From the NCBI RefSeq assembly GCF_005937185.1, contig NZ_VCNI01000001.1:186001-250000 (forward strand): a DNA stretch of 64,000 nt, given 5' to 3'. Shown piece after piece: positions 17,832 through 26,295 of this stretch; positions within the stretch are counted from its first letter, which is position 1; each line of letters starts with the position of its first letter. This DNA is from Flagellimonas algicola. GTDB lineage: Bacteria; Bacteroidota; Bacteroidia; Flavobacteriales; Flavobacteriaceae. The position numbers and the translations under genes were made by a program. The notes beneath the pieces are model-generated. The model was not told the origin of the DNA. It made no database searches and saw nothing but the letters and a program-made list of their open reading frames with translations.

Positions 17832-19202
17832 ATGAGGTTATTTTTAATTTCAGTTCTTTTGGTCGTTGCATTCACAGTAGCGGGATGCAATGGCCAAGGA
17901 ACTAGCAAAAAGGCTATAGCTCAAAATACTTCAGCTAAAGCATATTCGGATGAAGATTTGTTGAACCTCGTTCAAGAACAGACCTTCAATTATTTTTGGG
18001 AAGGAGCTGAACCAATTTCAGGACTTGCCCGCGAGCGTATTCACTTGGATAACATTTATCCCAGCCATGACAAGGACGTAATCACCATTGGAGGTTCCGG
18101 CTTTGGCTTGATGGCCATTTTGGTGGGCGTGGAACGTGGGTTTATAAACAGGGAACAGGCACTTCTGCGATATGAAAAGGCTGTGTCCTTTTTGGAAAAG
18201 GCCGATCGATTTCACGGGGCTTGGCCACATTGGCTGCAACCAAGCGGTAAAACGGCACCTTTTAGTCCAAAGGATAATGGAGGGGATCTTGTGGAAACCG
18301 CCTTTCTTATCCAAGGTTTGCTTACAGTAAAAGCGTACTTCAGCAACGGAAATGAACAGGAACAACAGCTCTGTGAGCGCATTCAAAAACTCTGGGAGGA
18401 AGTTGAGTGGGATTGGTACACCAAAAATGGGGAAAAGGTACTCTACTGGCATTGGAGCCCGGAATATCAATGGGAAATGAATTTTCCAGTGGGTGGATAC
18501 AATGAAGCCTTGATCATGTACATTTTGGCGGCCAGTTCTCCTACCCACCCTATTGAAAAAAATGTGTACGAAAAGGGTTGGGCCAAAAGCGGTAATATCA
18601 CTAAGGATACGATCTATTATGGCTTGGAAACTGAACTGGATCATTATGAACACGATAGTTCGCCAGTTGGACCTTTGTTTTGGGCACATTATTCATATTT
18701 GGGTTTAAATCCCAAAGGGCTTACGGATGCTTATGCCGATTATTGGAAATTGAACGTGAACCACGCTCGGATTCACTACAACCACAGCTTGGAAAATCCA
18801 AAAGGCTTTAAGGGATATGGAGAGGAATGCTGGGGACTCACTTCCAGTTATTCTCCCAAGGGATATGCCAGCCACCGACCGGATAGGGACATTGGTGTAG
18901 TTTCACCCACGGCGGCACTTTCGTCCATGCCGTACACCCCTAAAGAAAGCATGCGTTTCCTTCGATATATGTATACAGAACAAGATAGTTTAGTAGGCAA
19001 ATACGGACCATATGACGCATTTAGTTTGGATAAAAAATGGTATTTACCTCGGTACTTGGCCATTGATCAAGGTCCAATACCGGTCATGATTGAAAACCAT
19101 CGAAGCGGGCTGTTTTGGAAGCTGTTCATGTCCAACCAAGAAGTGCAAAAAGGTTTAGATAAACTAGGGTTTCAACATTCCAAAACCGAAAATAATGGGT
19201 AA
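17832..19202 (+). CDS. GH144 beta-1,2-glucanase lipoprotein (first copy)
   Basis: Cleaves beta-1,2-glucan (sophoran, cyclic or periplasmic glucans) to sophorooligosaccharides. It has 456 residues with a lipoprotein signal (LLVVAFTVAGC, then NGQGTSK). The (alpha/alpha)6 domain shows 'QTFNYFWEGA', 'GGSGFGLMAILVGVERG', 'RFHGAWPHWL', 'FSPKDNGGDLVETAFLIQGLL' and 'GPLFWAHYSYLGLNPKGL'. Asp148, Asp152 and Glu155 have the same D-x3-D-x2-E spacing as the three candidate catalytic residues reported for the founding GH144 enzyme of Chitinophaga pinensis (Asp135, Asp139, Glu142; recalled). Its stop overlaps the start of a second GH144 by 8 bp. Whether it acts in endo or exo mode cannot be told, since both are known in the family. 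Confidence 0.87.
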   Translation: MRLFLISVLLVVAFTVAGCNGQGTSKKAIAQNTSAKAYSDEDLLNLVQEQTFNYFWEGAEPISGLARERIHLDNIYPSHDKDVITIGGSGFGLMAILVGVERGFINREQALLRYEKAVSFLEKADRFHGAWPHWLQPSGKTAPFSPKDNGGDLVETAFLIQGLLTVKAYFSNGNEQEQQLCERIQKLWEEVEWDWYTKNGEKVLYWHWSPEYQWEMNFPVGGYNEALIMYILAASSPTHPIEKNVYEKGWAKSGNITKDTIYYGLETELDHYEHDSSPVGPLFWAHYSYLGLNPKGLTDAYADYWKLNVNHARIHYNHSLENPKGFKGYGEECWGLTSSYSPKGYASHRPDRDIGVVSPTAALSSMPYTPKESMRFLRYMYTEQDSLVGKYGPYDAFSLDKKWYLPRYLAIDQGPIPVMIENHRSGLFWKLFMSNQEVQKGLDKLGFQHSKTENNG

Positions 19203-20574
19203 AGCCCCCTTTTTTTTAGTCTTTTTACTCTGTCTTATTTATGCTTGTGGAGAAGATGATTACACCTATACCCCAATCGCATTTCCAGATGATGACGAGC
19301 CTGTGGTGCCAGAACCTACAATCAGCGATGAAGAACTTCTAGACTTGACACAAAGGGAGACCTTCAGATATTTCTGGGATTTTGCAGAGACCAATTCTGG
19401 TGGAGCCAAAGAACGGTATCACCCCAATGATCCGGGCAGGGACTCGCATGTGGTCACTTCTGGTGGAACAGGCTTCGGACTGATGGCCATTTTGGTAGGG
19501 GTTGAAAGAGGATATATCACGCGGGAGCAAGGGGTACGACGTCTTTCACAATTGCTGGATTTTTTGGAAAATGCAGATAGGTTCCATGGAGCTTGGTCCC
19601 ATTGGATAAATGGGAGTACGGGCAACGTTATACCTTTTAGCCCAACGGACAATGGTGGGGATTTGGTGGAAACGGCATTTCTGGTTCAGGGACTGATCTG
19701 CGTTAAAGAATATTTCAAAAATGGGACGGATGTTGAAAAAGAGATTTCTGGACAGGCGGATACGCTGTGGAAAGGGGTAGAATGGAATTGGTATACTCAA
19801 GAAAAAAATGCCTTGTATTGGCATTGGAGTCCCAATTTTGGATTCGATATTAATTTGGAACTCAAGGGATACAATGAAGTTTTGATTGCCTATGTTTTGG
19901 CAGCCGCATCTCCTGATTATGGCATTACCAAGGAGGTCTACACCAACGGTTGGGCTTCAAATGGTGGGATCAAATCCTCCAATACCCAGTATGGCATTCC
20001 CTTAATTGTTAGACATCCAGGGGCCCAACAGTATGGAGGTCCTTTGTTTTGGGCGCATTATTCCTATTTGGGATTGAACCCAAAAGGGCTTTCAGATGAA
20101 TTTGCCAACTATTGGAGTGTAAACCTTAACCATACCAACATCAACTACAACTATTGCGTTGAGAATCCCAAAAACTTTGAGGATTACGGACCGGATTGTT
20201 GGGGTCTTACCGCTAGCTATACCCGAAACAGTGATGGAAACCTAGGTTATAATGCCCATCATCCCGCCAACGATACTGGTGTGATTTCACCCACTGCGGC
20301 GATCTCTTCGATTCCCTACGCTCCTGAAAAGGCATTGGAGGCCATGCATTATTTCCATCGGAACAAGGATAAGTTATTGGGGCCGGCTGGCTTTTATGAT
20401 GCCTTTAGCCCTGAAAATGATTTTTGGGTGGCAGAAGCTTATTTGGCCATAGACCAGGGACCTCAAGTATTAATGATAGAAAATTACAGAACAGAACTGC
20501 TCTGGGATCTTTTCATGCAGAATGAAGATGTTCAGAACGGACTTGATCTGTTTGGATTCCAATACAACAATTAA
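19195..20574 (+). CDS. GH144 beta-1,2-glucanase lipoprotein (second copy)
   Basis: Paralogue of the preceding gene, overlapping it by 8 bp (ATGGGTAA). It has 459 residues with lipoprotein signal MGKAPFFLVFLLCLIYAC (Cys18) and an acidic, Pro-rich linker ('PDDDEPVVPEPT'). The fold motifs repeat: 'ETFRYFWDFAE', 'GGTGFGLMAILVGVERGYI', 'RFHGAWSHWI', 'FSPTDNGGDLVETAFLVQGL' (Asp152, Asp156, Glu159) and 'GPLFWAHYSYLGLNPKGL'. The acidic linker after the lipid anchor resembles lipoproteins exported to the surface, so this copy may be the outer endo-acting enzyme and the other periplasmic (inference). Tandem GH144 genes next to GH3 mirror the Bacteroides thetaiotaomicron arrangement around BT_3567 (recalled). 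Confidence 0.87.
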   Translation: MGKAPFFLVFLLCLIYACGEDDYTYTPIAFPDDDEPVVPEPTISDEELLDLTQRETFRYFWDFAETNSGGAKERYHPNDPGRDSHVVTSGGTGFGLMAILVGVERGYITREQGVRRLSQLLDFLENADRFHGAWSHWINGSTGNVIPFSPTDNGGDLVETAFLVQGLICVKEYFKNGTDVEKEISGQADTLWKGVEWNWYTQEKNALYWHWSPNFGFDINLELKGYNEVLIAYVLAAASPDYGITKEVYTNGWASNGGIKSSNTQYGIPLIVRHPGAQQYGGPLFWAHYSYLGLNPKGLSDEFANYWSVNLNHTNINYNYCVENPKNFEDYGPDCWGLTASYTRNSDGNLGYNAHHPANDTGVISPTAAISSIPYAPEKALEAMHYFHRNKDKLLGPAGFYDAFSPENDFWVAEAYLAIDQGPQVLMIENYRTELLWDLFMQNEDVQNGLDLFGFQYNN

Positions 20575-20619
20575 AACCCCCAGTCACTGATGGGGCAATC
20601 CTTTTCGAAACGATTTAAC

Positions 20620-22899
20620 ATGACCAAAATCCAACACTACTTTTTGTTCTTCCTGATAGGCTTTTTAGTAACTGGACATACCCAGGGCCAAATCAAATCA
20701 CCCATTCCAGAGGTGGAGACTTTGCTGGACAAAATGACCTTGGAGGAAAAAATAGGGCAATTAAACTTACTTACACCAGGAGGTGGGGTGGCAACAGGCG
20801 CAGTGGTAAGCAAAAACGTAGAAGCCAAAATCAAGGCAGGTCAGGTTGGAGGTTTGTTTGGGATTTCCGGTCCCGACAAGGTTCGTATGGCACAAGAAAT
20901 GGCAGTAAACCATACTCGGCTTAAAATTCCGTTGCTGATAGGAGCAGATGTCATTCATGGATACCAAACCACCTATCCCATTCCACTGGGACTTTCGTGT
21001 AGTTGGGATATGGATTTGATGGAAGAGGCTGCGCGAATGGCCGCCAAAGAAGCCACTGCAGATGGCATTATGTGGAATTTTTCGCCCATGGTGGACATTG
21101 CCCGGGACCCCAGATGGGGACGAATAGCCGAAGGAGCAGGGGAGGACCCCTTTTTAGGTTCAGCCATTGCTAGAGCTATGGTTAAAGGATATCAGGGCCT
21201 CGATTTAATGGCGCCAAATACGATGTTGGCCTGTGTAAAACACTTGGCCCTTTATGGAGCTTCCGAAGCGGGAAGGGATTATCATTCCGTGGATATGAGC
21301 AAGATCAAGATGTTCAATCAGTACTTGCCTCCGTACAAAGCTGCTGTGGATGCAGGTGTTGCCAGTGTGATGAGTTCCTTTAATGACATAGACGGGATTC
21401 CCGCATCGGGCAATAAGTGGTTACTGACAGAATTGTTGCGCGAACGTTGGGGGTTCAATGGGTTTGCGGTTTCGGATTACACATCGATCAATGAAATGGT
21501 GGCACACGGTCTAGGCGATTTGCAAGCCGTTAGCAGTTTGGCCATCAAGGCAGGTTTGGACATGGATATGGTGGGTGAAGGGTTTCTCACCACCTTGAAA
21601 AAATCTGTAAAAGAGGGTAAAGTAACCGAAGCTGAAATTACGCAAGCTTGTAGAAGAGTTTTGGAAGCCAAATACAAAGCAGGTCTGTTTGATAACCCCT
21701 TCAGATATCTTGACCCAAATCGCCCCAAACAGGATATACTGACTGCTGAAAATAGGACTTTGGCCAGAAAACTAGCTACCCGTTCTTTTGTTCTTCTCAA
21801 AAATCATGATCAAATCCTCCCGTTGAATAAAAAAGCAAAAATTGCTTTGATTGGGCCATTAGCTGACAGCAGAAACAACATGTTAGGTACTTGGGCTCCT
21901 ACGGGAAACCCAGATTTGGCCATTACCATCTTGGAAGGGTTTAAGGACGTTGCACCAGGCGCGGATATCCAATATGCTAAAGGTGCCAATATTTCCAATG
22001 ATGAGGATTTTGCCAAAAAAGTCAATGTATTTGGCCCTCGCATTCAAATTGATCCAAAGCCTGCAAACGTATTACTGGCCGAAGCGATAGAAACTGCGAA
22101 GAAAGCAGATGTTGTGGTAGTTGTAGTGGGTGAAGCCACGGAAATGAGCGGGGAAGCCGCAAGTCGTACAGATATTTCAATTCCCGAAAATCAAAAGAAA
22201 CTAATTAAGGCTTTGGTTGATACAGGACATCCTGTGGCCGTAGTATTAATGAGCGGAAGACCTTTGACCATTCCAGAAGAGTTTGAATTACCCATTGCCC
22301 TGTTGCAAGTTTGGCATCCTGGAGTTGAGGCAGGAAACGCGGTAGCCGATGTGGTCTTTGGGGATTATAATCCATCTGGTAAGCTCACGGCAACTTGGCC
22401 AAGAAATGTGGGACAGATTCCAGTTTACCACAGTGTAAAAAATACAGGAAGACCAGCTCCAGACGAAAAATTTCAAAAGTTCACCTCCAATTATTTGGAT
22501 GCTCCCAATACGCCACTGTTCCCTTTTGGGTATGGATTGAGTTATACCACCTTTAAATATTCAAACTTAAAACTGGATAAACGGGAAATACATCAGAACG
22601 AATCATTGAAGATACAGGTAGAAGTTAAGAACACCGGAAATTTTGATGGGGAAGAGGTGGTTCAGCTCTACCTACGCGATGTGGTCCGCTCCATTACTCC
22701 CCCCAAGAGGGAACTCAAAGGATTTAAAAAAGTCTTTATCAAAAAAGGTGAACGTAAAACCGTTCACTTGACCTTGAATCATGATGATTTGAAATTCTAC
22801 AACGGGAACTTGGAATTTCTTTCTGAACCCGGTGCCTTTGAAGTTTTTGTGGGAACGGATTCCAATGCCGCTCTGAGTAGAACTTTCACTTTAAAATAG
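20620..22899 (+). CDS. GH3 beta-glucosidase, probably acting on sophorooligosaccharides
   Basis: Exo-acting retaining beta-glucosidase exported to the periplasm. The start at 20620 (MTKIQHYFLFFLIGFLVTGHTQGQ) yields a clean Sec signal; an ATG at 20590 would add ten charged residues. It has 759 residues. GH3 N domain: 'LLIGADVIHGY', 'FSPMVDIARDPRWGRIAEGAGEDP', 'VKHLALYGASEAGRDY' and the nucleophile region 'GFNGFAVSDYTSINEM' (Asp286). GH3 C domain: 'RSFVLLKNHDQILPLNKK' and 'VVVVVGEATEMSGEAASRTDI', followed by a fibronectin-III-like end ('VEVKNTGNFDGEEVVQLYLRD'). Architecture is that of BglX. Placed 45 bp after the two GH144 genes, it would finish glucan breakdown to glucose. Linkage preference is inferred from context. 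Confidence 0.9.
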   Translation: MTKIQHYFLFFLIGFLVTGHTQGQIKSPIPEVETLLDKMTLEEKIGQLNLLTPGGGVATGAVVSKNVEAKIKAGQVGGLFGISGPDKVRMAQEMAVNHTRLKIPLLIGADVIHGYQTTYPIPLGLSCSWDMDLMEEAARMAAKEATADGIMWNFSPMVDIARDPRWGRIAEGAGEDPFLGSAIARAMVKGYQGLDLMAPNTMLACVKHLALYGASEAGRDYHSVDMSKIKMFNQYLPPYKAAVDAGVASVMSSFNDIDGIPASGNKWLLTELLRERWGFNGFAVSDYTSINEMVAHGLGDLQAVSSLAIKAGLDMDMVGEGFLTTLKKSVKEGKVTEAEITQACRRVLEAKYKAGLFDNPFRYLDPNRPKQDILTAENRTLARKLATRSFVLLKNHDQILPLNKKAKIALIGPLADSRNNMLGTWAPTGNPDLAITILEGFKDVAPGADIQYAKGANISNDEDFAKKVNVFGPRIQIDPKPANVLLAEAIETAKKADVVVVVVGEATEMSGEAASRTDISIPENQKKLIKALVDTGHPVAVVLMSGRPLTIPEEFELPIALLQVWHPGVEAGNAVADVVFGDYNPSGKLTATWPRNVGQIPVYHSVKNTGRPAPDEKFQKFTSNYLDAPNTPLFPFGYGLSYTTFKYSNLKLDKREIHQNESLKIQVEVKNTGNFDGEEVVQLYLRDVVRSITPPKRELKGFKKVFIKKGERKTVHLTLNHDDLKFYNGNLEFLSEPGAFEVFVGTDSNAALSRTFTLK

Positions 22900-22923
22900 A
22901 ATCAAATAGGCAATAATAGACGG

Positions 22924-24534
22924 ATGCAAAAAGTGATTATATACATAGGCATTTTATTGCTCGTGGCTTGTAAAGGTCAGAAGCATGAGACCGAGGTTGT
23001 ACCACCCAACATTATTTTTATCATGGCAGATGATCATGCTTTTCAGGCAATTAGTGCGTATGGCCATCAGCTGTCCCAATTGGCACCTACACCCAACATC
23101 GACCGAATTGCTTCAAATGGGGTAATTTTTCAGAATAGTTTTTGCACCAATTCCATTTGTGGCCCTAGCCGGGCTGTAATTCTTACAGGAAAACACAGCC
23201 ATATAAATGGTTTTAGAATGAACGGGGAAAGGTTTGACAATAATCAGGCTACCTTGCCCAAATACCTTCAAAAACTGGACTATCAAACAGCGGTCATTGG
23301 AAAATGGCATCTTTATGGGCAACCAACAGGATTTGATCATTGGGAAATTTTGAATGATCAGGGAAATTATTATAATCCAGAGTTTATTAAGGGAAAAGAT
23401 ACTACCATTATTGAAGGATATGCTACGGATATTATTACCCAGAAAAGCCTGGATTGGTTACAGAATAAAAGAGATGGCAAGCCTTTTTTTATGATGGTCC
23501 ACCATAAGGCCCCACATAGGAACTGGATGCCGGCTTTGAGACATGCAAACAAATATGATTCCGTTACTTTTCCGTTGCCTGATACATATTTCAGCGAACA
23601 TAAAGGTCAACTAGCAGCCCAACAGCAGCAACAGACCATTTCTAGGGATATGTACGAGGGCCATGATTTAAAAATGACGGCCGCACTGGGAGACCCTGCA
23701 TTGGCTCATAATCCTTGGACAACGGATTTTGAACGTATGACACCGGAACAACGAAGTGCTTGGGACGATGCCTATAGCGCAAAGAATGATGCATATCACG
23801 CTGCTAATCTTTCGGGCAAGGAATTGGATATTTGGAAGGGCCAGAGATATTTACAGGATTATTTGGCTACCGTTGCTGCTGTTGACGAAGGGGTTGGTCA
23901 AATCCTCGATTATCTTGAGGAATCGGGACTGGATAAAAATACTTTGGTGGTGTACACATCGGATCAAGGATTTTATTTGGGTGAAAAAGGATGGTTTGAC
24001 AAGCGGTTTATGTATGAAGAATCCCTGAGAATGCCCTTGTTGATGCAGTTACCCGGAGTAATTGAGCCTGGTATGTCAGTTAGTGCCATGGTACAGAATC
24101 TGGATTTCGCACCCACCTTTTTGGACTTGGCAGGTGGAAGCCAATATGCTTCTGAGATGCAAGGCGAATCCTTTAAAGAGGTTTTGGAGGGTTCCCAATC
24201 TGATTTTAAAGCAGCTATTTATTACCATTATTATGACTACCCAGCCTTTCATATGGTTAAAAAACAATACGGGGTAAGAACCCAGCGCTATAAGCTCATT
24301 CATTTTTATGATGACATAGATGCTTGGGAGTTTTATGACCTGAAAAAAGATCCCAACGAGCTACGCAATGCCATCAACGACCCCCAATACATCGAGCAAA
24401 TTACCTTAATGCGTCAAAAACTGGATAGTCTCCAGAGCCACTATGGGGTAACCCAAAGAGAATTTGAATGGGCACCTAAAGAAGATGTCGATAAGGCCTT
24501 TAAAGCTTTCGAAAGACTTCGAGGGAACCTTTAG
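22924..24534 (+). CDS. S1-family sulfatase lipoprotein
   Basis: Formylglycine-dependent sulfatase, exported as a lipoprotein (MQKVIIYIGILLLVAC, Cys16). It has 536 residues. N-terminal metal site 'PNIIFIMADDHAFQA' (Asp36, Asp37); signature 'SICGPSRAVILTGKHSH' with Cys79 for conversion to formylglycine and Arg83; 'AVIGKWHLYGQPTGFDHW'; 'FFMMVHHKAPHRNW'; and 'VVYTSDQGFYLGEKGWFDKR' with the second metal pair. It resembles S1 enzymes acting on glycan sulfates but substrate is not readable. It needs an FGE or anSME encoded elsewhere. A sulfatase beside beta-1,2-glucanases is unexpected; it may be the last gene of that operon (24-bp gap) and would remove a substituent. The next gene is convergent. 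Confidence 0.88.
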   Translation: MQKVIIYIGILLLVACKGQKHETEVVPPNIIFIMADDHAFQAISAYGHQLSQLAPTPNIDRIASNGVIFQNSFCTNSICGPSRAVILTGKHSHINGFRMNGERFDNNQATLPKYLQKLDYQTAVIGKWHLYGQPTGFDHWEILNDQGNYYNPEFIKGKDTTIIEGYATDIITQKSLDWLQNKRDGKPFFMMVHHKAPHRNWMPALRHANKYDSVTFPLPDTYFSEHKGQLAAQQQQQTISRDMYEGHDLKMTAALGDPALAHNPWTTDFERMTPEQRSAWDDAYSAKNDAYHAANLSGKELDIWKGQRYLQDYLATVAAVDEGVGQILDYLEESGLDKNTLVVYTSDQGFYLGEKGWFDKRFMYEESLRMPLLMQLPGVIEPGMSVSAMVQNLDFAPTFLDLAGGSQYASEMQGESFKEVLEGSQSDFKAAIYYHYYDYPAFHMVKKQYGVRTQRYKLIHFYDDIDAWEFYDLKKDPNELRNAINDPQYIEQITLMRQKLDSLQSHYGVTQREFEWAPKEDVDKAFKAFERLRGNL

Positions 24535-24581
24535 ACAACCACTTTGTTATACCTCAACAGGCGGTAGCAATCCTATCGAAT

Positions 24582-25685
24582 TTACATTACAATATCATTC
24601 TGCCATTGATAAGGTTCCGGAATATCCGTATCATCAATCAGTTGGCGAATGTCTATTTCTATGCCACGACTCAGATCGGTGATGGGAACGTCATTAGGTC
24701 CACCTTCAAACGGATTTTCGGTATTCTCCCCAATAGCTTCCATGGTATGGAACACCCAGGAGATCAACGCACTAAATGGAATGGAAAACCAAACAAAATG
24801 TTTTCCAATAAAGAGTTGAAGGTTTTGGGTGATCTCAAAATAGGCCGGGTTCTCGTTGAGGTCACTTATTATTCTATCTCCTATAACCTCAAATCCCTCC
24901 ATGATTCCAAAGGGAACCAATAGAATAAATACCCATACGAATACATAATTTAAGGTGGCAAATTGCCTTGGATATGGAAAATTCTTGATTCGCTCACTCT
25001 TCCCTTGAAGGGTGTACAGTTCGGTGAGCATCGCCATCATTTCCATATGTCGAAAATCCTCAATCAAGCCTTGATCCATAAGCTCAGCCAGTCTTTTGGA
25101 TTGGATACCCAGCAATTGCGATGCCTGATTGCCTTTTCTGAATATGGCTTCAAACTCGTCTTTGGAAATGTAGGGCGCGATGACCTCTTCTATGGGAACG
25201 TTATCTTCCAACAAGGTATATTGGGATTCACGGAACTCCTTATTGGACTTTTGATTTTTAAGATGAGATTCCCAAGGTTTATCCTTTCGTAATTGATATC
25301 GCAAAGCCGTGAGCCAGGCTACATGTCGGTGGACCAACTCCCGTTTGATGCTTTTAAGCTCTACATCCTTTACCGGAATTTTGGCGTGTTTGTTAGTAAT
25401 AAAATCCTTGACCATAATGGTCCAAGACCTGGAGGTGTTGACAATTCCTCCCCAGATTTTTCGGGCTTCCCAGAGTCTGTCATAGGAGGCATTGTTCTTA
25501 AAACTAACGATAAATGCCACAGCGGTTCCCAATACTCCAAGGGGTAACCACGGCACATGAAGCCATTTCCATCGTAAAACATCAAACAGAAAAACAGGAA
25601 TGGAGGCCAAAAGAAGGAAAAGTAAAATATGCCTTCTGGTCCACATGATAACGCCCTTTACGGGAAAAATTTTTCTAGTGTACAT
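24582..25685 (-). CDS. Bestrophin-like channel protein
   Basis: Inner-membrane protein of the bestrophin/RFP-TM family, which form pentameric ion channels. It has 367 residues. Near the N-terminus: 'MWTRRHILLFLLLASIPVFLFDVLRW', 'GTAVAFIVSFKNNASYDRLWEARKIWGGI' (the hallmark bestrophin segment), a cytoplasmic helical part, then a second membrane pair 'TLNYVFVWVFILLVPFGIMEG' and 'HFVWFSIPFSALISWVFHTMEAIGENTENPFE', whose 'GENTENPFEGGPNDVP' resembles the acidic cytoplasmic gate loop. Transcribed away from nrdG across a 151-bp divergent gap. Ion selectivity is unknown. It is not obviously part of denitrification. Confidence 0.85.
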   Translation of the reverse strand: MYTRKIFPVKGVIMWTRRHILLFLLLASIPVFLFDVLRWKWLHVPWLPLGVLGTAVAFIVSFKNNASYDRLWEARKIWGGIVNTSRSWTIMVKDFITNKHAKIPVKDVELKSIKRELVHRHVAWLTALRYQLRKDKPWESHLKNQKSNKEFRESQYTLLEDNVPIEEVIAPYISKDEFEAIFRKGNQASQLLGIQSKRLAELMDQGLIEDFRHMEMMAMLTELYTLQGKSERIKNFPYPRQFATLNYVFVWVFILLVPFGIMEGFEVIGDRIISDLNENPAYFEITQNLQLFIGKHFVWFSIPFSALISWVFHTMEAIGENTENPFEGGPNDVPITDLSRGIEIDIRQLIDDTDIPEPYQWQNDIVM

Positions 25686-25740
25686 GGGAGAATGTAATCA
25701 GTTAGTTGAACTACAAAATAGCTATTTTTTGCAATTTCCT

Positions 25741-25755
25741 GATGTTGATAACATC
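25741..25755. promoter_or_regulatory. Palindrome in the bestrophin/nrdG divergent gap
   Basis: GATGTT-GAT-AACATC is a perfect 6-bp inverted repeat with a 3-nt centre, 56 bp upstream of the bestrophin start and 82 bp upstream of nrdG. It does not match the FNR-like sites seen further on, so the binding protein is unknown. Confidence 0.35.
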
Positions 25756-25794
25756 CTTAATAACTCAATTGCTATAGAATTTTTTGGATAGAAG

Positions 25795-25830
25795 TCTTTT
25801 ATAATTTTAAAAGATAAAAAGGTCTTTTAT
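25795..25830 (+). promoter_or_regulatory. Two AT-rich inverted repeats in the nrdG leader (candidate Rrf2-type operator)
   Basis: TCTTTTA-TAATTT-TAAAAGA (25795-25814) is followed at once by ATAAAA-AGGTC-TTTTAT (25814-25830), ending 6 bp before the nrdG start. The second element recurs almost unchanged before norC (28261-28277). Sharing between nrdG and norC suggests a common anaerobic or NO-responsive repressor. The Rrf2 regulator encoded in this window is the obvious candidate (inference). Confidence 0.45.
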
Positions 25831-25836
25831 TAATTT

Positions 25837-26295
25837 ATGTATTATAGCAAACTCCAAATTGTGCTTCAAGAAGTACCAGGCGAAATCAGCCTTTGCTTCA
25901 GTATTTCTGGTTGCTCACTGCGTTGCAAAGGCTGCCATTCCCCGTTTTTATGGAAGGAGGGAAACGGGGAAAAGCTTACACACCAACTGTTTGACCATAT
26001 CCTTTATAAATATTACGGATTCGCCAGCTGTGTCCTTTTCATGGGAGGGGAATGGCATCAAGATGAACTTATTCAATACTTAAAACATGCCAAGAATAAA
26101 GGATACAAAACTTGTTTGTACACAGGTCAGGATCAAGTTACAGACGGCATCTTACAACAGTTGACCTGGATCAAAACTGGAAAATGGATCCGAGAGCTTG
26201 GAGGATTGGACAGCAAAAAGACCAACCAAAAATTCATAGAAGTACGGACCAACAAAATATGCAATCACTTATTTCTAAAAGAACAACACATATGA
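25837..26295 (+). CDS. nrdG: Anaerobic ribonucleotide reductase activase
   Basis: Radical-SAM activase that places the glycyl radical on NrdD, allowing dNTP synthesis without oxygen. It has 152 residues. The [4Fe-4S] motif CX3CX2C appears in 'SGCSLRCKGCHSPFLW' (Cys26, Cys30, Cys33), with 'VLFMGGEWHQDELIQYLKHAKNKGYKTCLYTG' following as the SAM-binding GGE region. Its stop overlaps the nrdD start by 4 bp (ATGA), so the two are translationally coupled. In many bacteria nrdD precedes nrdG; here the order is reversed. Its position next to norCB fits expression under denitrifying conditions. Confidence 0.93.
   Translation: MYYSKLQIVLQEVPGEISLCFSISGCSLRCKGCHSPFLWKEGNGEKLTHQLFDHILYKYYGFASCVLFMGGEWHQDELIQYLKHAKNKGYKTCLYTGQDQVTDGILQQLTWIKTGKWIRELGGLDSKKTNQKFIEVRTNKICNHLFLKEQHI

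Noticed and set aside
18018-18689. A 223-residue open frame antisense to the first GH144 gene
   Set aside because: It lies wholly within a well-supported gene, has no recognisable domain and looks like a codon-bias shadow.
26112-26291. An upstream extension of nrdD
   Set aside because: It overlaps most of nrdG and lacks NrdD-like residues; the ATGA-coupled start at 26292 is better.
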